Source of the DNA: JAGLTQ01 sp964605385
GTDB taxonomy: Bacteria > Pseudomonadota > Gammaproteobacteria > UBA6429 > Thiohalophilaceae
Reading direction: 5' to 3'
Assembly (NCBI GenBank): GCA_964605385.1
Contig: CAZSCK010000075.1
Coordinates: 1-12,389 of the forward strand
Length of the DNA stretch: 12,389 nt
Shown: positions 8,797-12,389 of the stretch, piece by piece
Layout of the letters: each line of letters opens with the position of its first letter
Position numbering within the stretch: the first letter of the stretch is position 1
Program-made: the position numbers and the translations under genes
Notes under the pieces: model-generated
Seen by the model: only the letters and a program-made list of their open reading frames with translations
Told to the model about the DNA's origin: nothing
The model's database searches: none

Positions 8797-9612
8797 ATGC
8801 CTGAACTTCCAGAAGTCGAAACCACATGTAAGGGTATTGCACCACATATTGAAAATAACATTATCACTAAAGTTATAGTGAGAAATCGTAATTTACGCTG
8901 GCCGGTTCCAAAAGGTTTAAATAGTAAATTAGCCCAACAACAAATCATTTCTGTTACTCGTCGTGCAAAATATCTATTAATAAATACAGAAATAGGAACT
9001 CTTATTGTTCATTTAGGTATGTCTGGCAGCTTACGGATTTTGTCAGTTGATGACGCTGTTGAAAAACACGACCACTTTGAATTGCAATTTAAAGATGGTA
9101 TTTGCTTACGTCTACGTGATCCCCGGCGTTTTGGCTGTGTATTGTGGACCAAAGAAGATCCCCTGGAACATAAACTATTAATCAACCTTGGTCCTGAGCC
9201 ATTAGATTCAGAATTTAACCCTGAATTACTTTTCAAAAAATCTCGAAAAAGAAAAACAAGCATTAAACAATTTATCATGGATGCAAAAATTGTTGTTGGC
9301 GTGGGTAATATTTATGCCAGCGAGTCACTTTTTCTTGCCGAAATTAATCCTAAACGCCAGGCAGGGAAAATAACTAAAAAAAATGCTTTAGACTTAACTG
9401 CAGCTATTAAAAAAATTCTCAAACAAGCGATTAAACAAGGCGGTACCACCTTAAAAGATTTTAAATCCAGTGACGGTAAGCCAGGCTATTTTCAACAAAA
9501 ACTTAAAGTCTATGATCGAAAAGATGAAGCTTGTGTAAAATGCAAAAAACCCATTAAACAAATAATATTAGGTCAACGATCAACATTTTATTGTAGCAAT
9601 TGTCAAAAATGA
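8797..9612 (+). CDS. mutM: Formamidopyrimidine-DNA glycosylase (MutM/Fpg)
   Basis: A full-length 271-residue bifunctional glycosylase/AP lyase that removes 8-oxoguanine and formamidopyrimidines from DNA. The start is fixed by MPELPEVET: after Met removal, Pro2 is the catalytic nucleophile and Glu3 the acid. Other expected residues are present: K58 (K57 in E. coli numbering), M75 in HLGMSGSLR, the void-filling RRFG loop (110-113) and N171 in the GVGNIYASE helix-two-turn-helix. A C-terminal zinc finger has C246-X2-C249-X16-C266-X2-C269 with R261 in GQRSTFYC. It is the last gene of the ABC operon, 11 bases after the DUF4340 gene, so its expression is probably tied to that operon. The protein looks intact, and nothing suggests the cassette downstream has damaged it. 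Confidence 0.97.
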   Translation: MPELPEVETTCKGIAPHIENNIITKVIVRNRNLRWPVPKGLNSKLAQQQIISVTRRAKYLLINTEIGTLIVHLGMSGSLRILSVDDAVEKHDHFELQFKDGICLRLRDPRRFGCVLWTKEDPLEHKLLINLGPEPLDSEFNPELLFKKSRKRKTSIKQFIMDAKIVVGVGNIYASESLFLAEINPKRQAGKITKKNALDLTAAIKKILKQAIKQGGTTLKDFKSSDGKPGYFQQKLKVYDRKDEACVKCKKPIKQIILGQRSTFYCSNCQK

Positions 9613-9752
9613 TTACGCACACAATGAATATTGCCGTATTTTTCAAAAATACAAATATCGTTAAAACTTAATAAGAAGTTGATTTAATACAGAAAAAAGT
9701 GCATTTTAAATAATATTTAAAACAAATTAGGCAGACACCGTCTAAATCACTG
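9613..9752. other. AT-rich gap between mutM and the inserted cassette
   Basis: These 140 bases are non-coding and strongly AT-rich. They contain a perfect AT hairpin, GTATTTTT (9636-9643), C, AAAAATAC (9645-9652), with no T tract after it, so it is a poor terminator. Several partial -10/-35 matches exist (TTGATT at 9679-9684, TAATAT at 9711-9716), but none has good spacing to a second good hexamer. Since the cassette begins only 32 bases before its first gene, any promoter that drives it most likely lies in this chromosomal stretch or is read-through from mutM. The final bases, CTAAATCACTG, form the left half of the insertion site. Confidence 0.5.
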
Positions 9753-9758
9753 TTAGGT
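9752..9758 (+). other. Integron core site GTTAGGT, left cassette boundary
   Basis: GTTAGGT fits the GTTRRRY core at integron recombination sites, cut between G and TT. It is the exact reverse complement of ACCTAAC at 12186-12192, the first core of the attC at the far end. That is expected because, in the circular cassette, TTAGGT joins the final G of attC to complete the same site. Confidence 0.75.
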
Positions 9759-9784
9759 CATCATAAAATAGAGGAATAGCAAGT

Positions 9785-10963
9785 ATGTGGAGATGGGATC
9801 AGGGTAGGCTAAGTTATTTCTCACTTGAAAAAATCCGAAAAATTGCCTCTGTTATCGTTGAATTAAATGGAGTCGATTTAGTTAATGATCCTGATCCTAT
9901 TCGTAGTACATTAGAACATGTTGTTGCTTTGCCTTTCGCACCAGCAAACTATCGAGTGTGGAGAAATTATGCGCGTGTATTTAAAGTTTTGGGATTGGCT
10001 AGTAAGATAAACAACCAGCTTGTTGCAACAGAGGTATGTAAAAGTCTAGTTAAAACAGGCAATGAATTTATATCTTACGACGATTACATTCATTTTCTTA
10101 TTAAAATATTTTATTATCCTTCACCAATATTTCAGGGTTATAACACTGATACAGATCAAAAATTCCCTTTCTGTTCAATATTAAAATATCTAATCGCTAA
10201 AATACATAAGTCTGGTGATCCAAGCATAAGTGTTGAAGAAGTATTTAATTTTCTTATTGGTAACAATGCGACAGGGCTAGAAGATATACCTTTTTATTCT
10301 TCGTTATCAGAAATGAATGTAACGCCAGTTGGAGATCAATCTAGACAAGTTCGAGAGATGCTGATTTTTATTAGCCAGCTTAGTTATTTGTCATGGATAA
10401 ACGGAAAACTTTTTATCGATCCAAGCTTTATTAGCTCATTAACTACTGAGGAAGTGTTAAGTATTATTACACCAATAATAAATACCAGAAATAGTGATCC
10501 TGAATTAGAAATCCAGAAAATGTTTAGCTCTATAAATAATATTGATTATGTTCCAATCTTTAAAGAACCATCTGGAATTGAGGATACTATATTTACAGAA
10601 GGTAAAAAAATAAGAGTTAGTCATCTTCGTACAGAGCGAAATAGAAAAGTAGTTAGTTATTACTTTAAAAACACAACAAACACTGCATTATGTAATGTAT
10701 GTGACGTTGAGGTGAAAGAACGCTATCCGTGGGTTAGTAATTTGATTGAGGTGCACCATATTTTGCCACTTGCTTCACCTCTACAAGTTGAAAGAAGTGG
10801 AACATCTATGAATGACCTTGTCGGTCTTTGTCCAAACTGTCATAGAGCTACACATGCTTACTATAGGAGCTACCTAGCGGAAAATAATATGAATGATTTT
10901 CAGTCCAACGACCATGCCAAAGAAGTCTATGGTATGGTAAAATCCAATTATATATCAATTTAA
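9785..10963 (+). CDS. HNH restriction endonuclease (putative type II)
   Basis: A 392-residue protein whose C-terminal third is an HNH nuclease with a zinc ribbon: C303-X2-C306, then EVHHILPL with H324-H325, then NDLVGLCPNCHRATH (343-357) with N343, C349-X2-C352 and H353. H324/H325, N343 or N351, and H353 are the likely metal and catalytic residues. The first 290 residues match no domain I can name; they begin MWRWDQGRLSYF and look helical and winged-helix-like, so they probably recognise DNA. Position directly before a C5-cytosine methyltransferase makes it the likely cognate endonuclease. GAGG at 9771-9774 supports the start. A methylation-dependent (McrA-like) nuclease is a weaker alternative. 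No controller (C) protein gene is present, so how the host avoids cutting before methylation is not evident. Confidence 0.8.
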   Translation: MWRWDQGRLSYFSLEKIRKIASVIVELNGVDLVNDPDPIRSTLEHVVALPFAPANYRVWRNYARVFKVLGLASKINNQLVATEVCKSLVKTGNEFISYDDYIHFLIKIFYYPSPIFQGYNTDTDQKFPFCSILKYLIAKIHKSGDPSISVEEVFNFLIGNNATGLEDIPFYSSLSEMNVTPVGDQSRQVREMLIFISQLSYLSWINGKLFIDPSFISSLTTEEVLSIITPIINTRNSDPELEIQKMFSSINNIDYVPIFKEPSGIEDTIFTEGKKIRVSHLRTERNRKVVSYYFKNTTNTALCNVCDVEVKERYPWVSNLIEVHHILPLASPLQVERSGTSMNDLVGLCPNCHRATHAYYRSYLAENNMNDFQSNDHAKEVYGMVKSNYISI

Positions 10964-10983
10964 AAATCAATATAGAGTTCTTC

Positions 10984-12198
10984 ATGTTTTCTTACAAAAA
11001 GCCTAATAAAGCAACAATCAATAAAATTACAGCCTTAATTAAAAAAGCTCTTGAGAATGGAGATAACTTAGAAACGCTCCTTTCCGAGAAAGGTATGACT
11101 TATGATAACTTGAGATATGTAATAACACCTTCACCTCAGGCTGTAACAACAAAATATAAAACATTAAAGTCTTATAATCGGCCCTATCATGGAACACCAG
11201 TCGTTAGTTTTTTCTCGGGTTGTGGAGGACTAGACCTCGGCTTTGAAGCTTCTGGTTTTGAGCATATCGCGCTTATAGAACATAATGAAATTTTCTGTGA
11301 CACATTACGTCATAATCGTGACTGGGAAGTTATAGGCCCCCCATACTCAGATGGTGATGTCTCCAATCGGTTCAATATTGCAAACAACCTAAAGAATATG
11401 GGAATTAAAAAAGGCTTCAAAGGCGTATTTGTTGGAGGTCCCCCGTGTCAGCCATTCTCGATTGCATCTAATCAACGTTTCTCTAAACAAGGCGAAAACT
11501 TTAAGCGCGTAGGCTTTGAACATAAAAAAAATGGGAATCTATTGTTTGATTTCGTTTGGCAGATTGAACATTTTAAACCTAGAGCATTCTTAATTGAAAA
11601 TGTATCTGGCCTTATAGAGTTAGATGGAGGCAAACAAGTTGATAAAATTTATAAACAATTAGAAGATGCGGGATATACAGTCAACAAGCCCTTTAAAGTT
11701 AATGCTGCTAATTATTCAGTTCCACAAAAGAGAGAGAGAGTGTTTATTGTTGGCTATCTTGGTAAAAAGAAATTTCAAGAACCAAAGAAAAGCACTAATA
11801 TGATTTCTTGTATTAGTGCAATTAGTGATATAGATGAAGAGTGTCCTAATCACATTACTAGGAAACATAAAGCAAATTCCGTAGCTAGATATATTGAATT
11901 AGATGTTGGAAAAAGAGATAAACTAGGACGAGTTGATAGACTTGATCCCTTCCAACCATCAAAAACTGTAATTGCGGGTGGCACATCTGGTGGTGGAAGG
12001 TCACACTTACATCCATATATACCAAGAACTTTAAGCGTAAGAGAGTGTGCAAGATTACAGACCTTCCCCGATAATTTTGAGTTTACAGGCTCATCAGCAC
12101 GGCAATTTACGCAGGTTGGCAATGCTGTACCACCCATTTTGGCTGCTCAATTAGCTACAGCTATTTACCAAAGTTACTTCAAAAAACCTAACAAATAG
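10984..12198 (+). CDS. DNA (cytosine-5-)-methyltransferase
   Basis: A complete 404-residue C5-cytosine methyltransferase using S-adenosylmethionine. Motifs are in order: I VVSFFSGCGGLDLG (73-86, SAM binding), IV GGPPCQPFS (151-159) with catalytic C155, VI ENVSGL (205-210) with E205, VIII QKRERVFIVG (248-257), IX around RTLSVRECARLQTFP (348-362) and X QVGNAVPP (377-384). The target recognition region between VIII and IX is short (about 258-345), so the sequence recognised cannot be read off. An N-terminal extension of about 70 helical, lysine-rich residues precedes motif I; in some C5 methyltransferases such an extension binds the promoter and regulates the system. It begins 20 bases after the endonuclease gene, with AGAG at 10974-10977, so the two are probably cotranscribed. 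Its stop codon falls within attC. The product would protect host DNA from the neighbouring endonuclease. Confidence 0.95.
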   Translation: MFSYKKPNKATINKITALIKKALENGDNLETLLSEKGMTYDNLRYVITPSPQAVTTKYKTLKSYNRPYHGTPVVSFFSGCGGLDLGFEASGFEHIALIEHNEIFCDTLRHNRDWEVIGPPYSDGDVSNRFNIANNLKNMGIKKGFKGVFVGGPPCQPFSIASNQRFSKQGENFKRVGFEHKKNGNLLFDFVWQIEHFKPRAFLIENVSGLIELDGGKQVDKIYKQLEDAGYTVNKPFKVNAANYSVPQKRERVFIVGYLGKKKFQEPKKSTNMISCISAISDIDEECPNHITRKHKANSVARYIELDVGKRDKLGRVDRLDPFQPSKTVIAGGTSGGGRSHLHPYIPRTLSVRECARLQTFPDNFEFTGSSARQFTQVGNAVPPILAAQLATAIYQSYFKKPNK

Positions 12199-12252
12199 CT
12201 CCAACGGACAATTCAAATCGGCACTTTTTTGCATTTCCGCTGAGCATGGGCG
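12186..12252 (+). repeat. attC recombination site of the cassette
   Basis: The site has all attC parts: outer core ACCTAAC (12186-12192), spacer AAATA, L box GCTCCAACGG (12198-12207), a variable centre of 29 bases (12208-12236) that can form a small hairpin (AAAT..GCA with TGCATTT), the opposing L box CCGCTGAGC (12237-12245), spacer ATGGGC and the terminal G (12252). The L boxes pair as GCTC/GAGC, A/T and CGG/CCG, with one A-C mismatch and one unpaired C on the first side (G on the bottom strand), matching the extrahelical base that directs integrase. The second core is completed by TTAGGT from the left end of the cassette. At about 67 bases it is in the usual short attC range. Confidence 0.78.
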
Positions 12253-12389
12253 TTATTGAACTACTGCTAACCCTTCACCCCGATTATCACTTGCCGCCGA
12301 TACTTTATTTTCTTTTTTGTCCCAAATAACAACCTGCATATTACCAAAGGTATTTTTTAACGGCTTTAAAGTATGCCCAAGCTCTTTTA
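12253..12389 (-). CDS. ggt: Gamma-glutamyltransferase, C-terminal fragment cut by the window edge
   Basis: Reading the minus strand from the window edge gives 44 residues and a TAA stop (12255-12253). The end reads KELGHTLKPLKNTFGNMQ, then IWDKKENKVSAASDNRGEG and AVVQ. This matches the tail of gamma-glutamyltranspeptidases, in which a GH..K segment is followed by a small-residue turn and the family's GASDPR-like ending. The full enzyme cleaves the gamma-glutamyl bond of glutathione in the periplasm and self-processes into two subunits; those parts lie outside the window. The stop codon directly abuts the cassette boundary but is chromosomal, so the reading frame is intact. It is convergent with the cassette genes. 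Only the family-level tail is visible, so a related Ntn-hydrolase cannot be fully excluded. Confidence 0.75.
   Translation of the reverse strand, partial: KELGHTLKPLKNTFGNMQVVIWDKKENKVSAASDNRGEGLAVVQ

Larger units (their letters stand above)
9753..12252 (+). mobile_element. Integron gene cassette carrying a restriction-modification system
   Basis: The inferred mobile unit is exactly 2500 bp. It begins with TTAGGT just after the crossover G at 9752 and ends with the G of attC at 12252. It holds two genes in one direction with attC at their 3' end, the standard cassette layout. The first gene starts only 32 bases from the left boundary, and the second gene's stop lies inside attC. Two-gene cassettes are less common than single-gene ones. 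No integrase gene, attI with integrase, or second cassette is in the window, so this is a lone cassette. AGA/AGG makes up 12 of 20 arginine codons in its methyltransferase but 1 of 15 in the first chromosomal gene here, supporting separate ancestry. Confidence 0.75.

Noticed and set aside
9636..9652. Perfect palindrome GTATTTTT-C-AAAAATAC after mutM, considered as the operon terminator
   Set aside because: The stem is nearly all A-T with a 1-base centre, and no T tract follows, so it does not fit an intrinsic terminator.
9732..9742. AGACACCGTCT inverted repeat upstream of the R-M genes, considered as a controller-protein operator
   Set aside because: It is a single short palindrome outside the cassette boundary, and no C-protein gene exists nearby.
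11850..12137. Minus-strand open frame over methyltransferase motifs IX and X
   Set aside because: It is antisense to the most conserved part of the methyltransferase and shows no independent coding signal.
9753..12252. R-M segment considered as a transposon or insertion-sequence cargo
   Set aside because: There is no transposase, no terminal inverted repeats of transposon type and no target duplication. The ends fit integron recombination better.
1..12389. CRISPR arrays, tRNA and rRNA genes
   Set aside because: No regularly spaced direct repeats, cloverleaf-like segments or rRNA-like sequence were seen on either strand.

Overview
The window looks like chromosomal DNA of a fairly AT-rich gammaproteobacterium. 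The pointers are EAL-HDOD signalling proteins, a Gld-type ABC transporter operon ending in mutM, and a gamma-glutamyltransferase tail. I cannot name the genus. The genes are tightly packed, and one foreign segment of exactly 2500 bp stands out.

Layout. Positions 1-64 hold the end of an upstream unit with a rho-independent terminator. Positions 65-187 hold a comparatively GC-rich, possibly repetitive intergenic element. Positions 263-2690 carry two tandem paralogous EAL-HDOD (YuxH-type) genes one base apart. Convergent to them is a lone HyuA-type hydantoinase/oxoprolinase gene (2696-4666, minus strand). A good sigma70-type promoter (4713-4740) then starts a five-gene operon at 4774-9612: ABC ATPase, ABC-2 permease, GldG-like auxiliary protein, DUF4340 protein and MutM (Fpg) DNA glycosylase. 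The last 44 codons of a gamma-glutamyltransferase gene lie on the minus strand at the right edge (12253-12389).

The main discovery is between mutM and ggt. A two-gene restriction-modification system (HNH endonuclease, then C5-cytosine methyltransferase) sits in what reads as a complete integron gene cassette at 9753-12252. The left boundary is GTTAGGT (9752-9758). The right end is an attC site (12186-12252) whose first core, ACCTAAC, is the exact reverse complement of that left core. Between the cores are paired L boxes with one extra base on one side, unpaired spacers, and a small variable hairpin. The methyltransferase stop codon lies inside attC, as is usual for cassette genes. No integron integrase and no second attC are visible. 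The cassette therefore appears to be a lone insertion at a secondary site, reconstructed as ...CACTG|TTATTG..., which abuts the ggt stop codon and leaves it intact. Arginine codon choice supports foreign origin: 12 of 20 arginines in the methyltransferase are AGA/AGG, against 1 of 15 in the first EAL-HDOD gene.

Working together: the EAL-HDOD pair probably acts in c-di-GMP-linked signalling. The Gld-like operon probably builds an envelope ABC system with periplasmic accessory proteins. MutM removes oxidised guanine from DNA. The cassette would give host defence and could stabilise itself by post-segregational killing.
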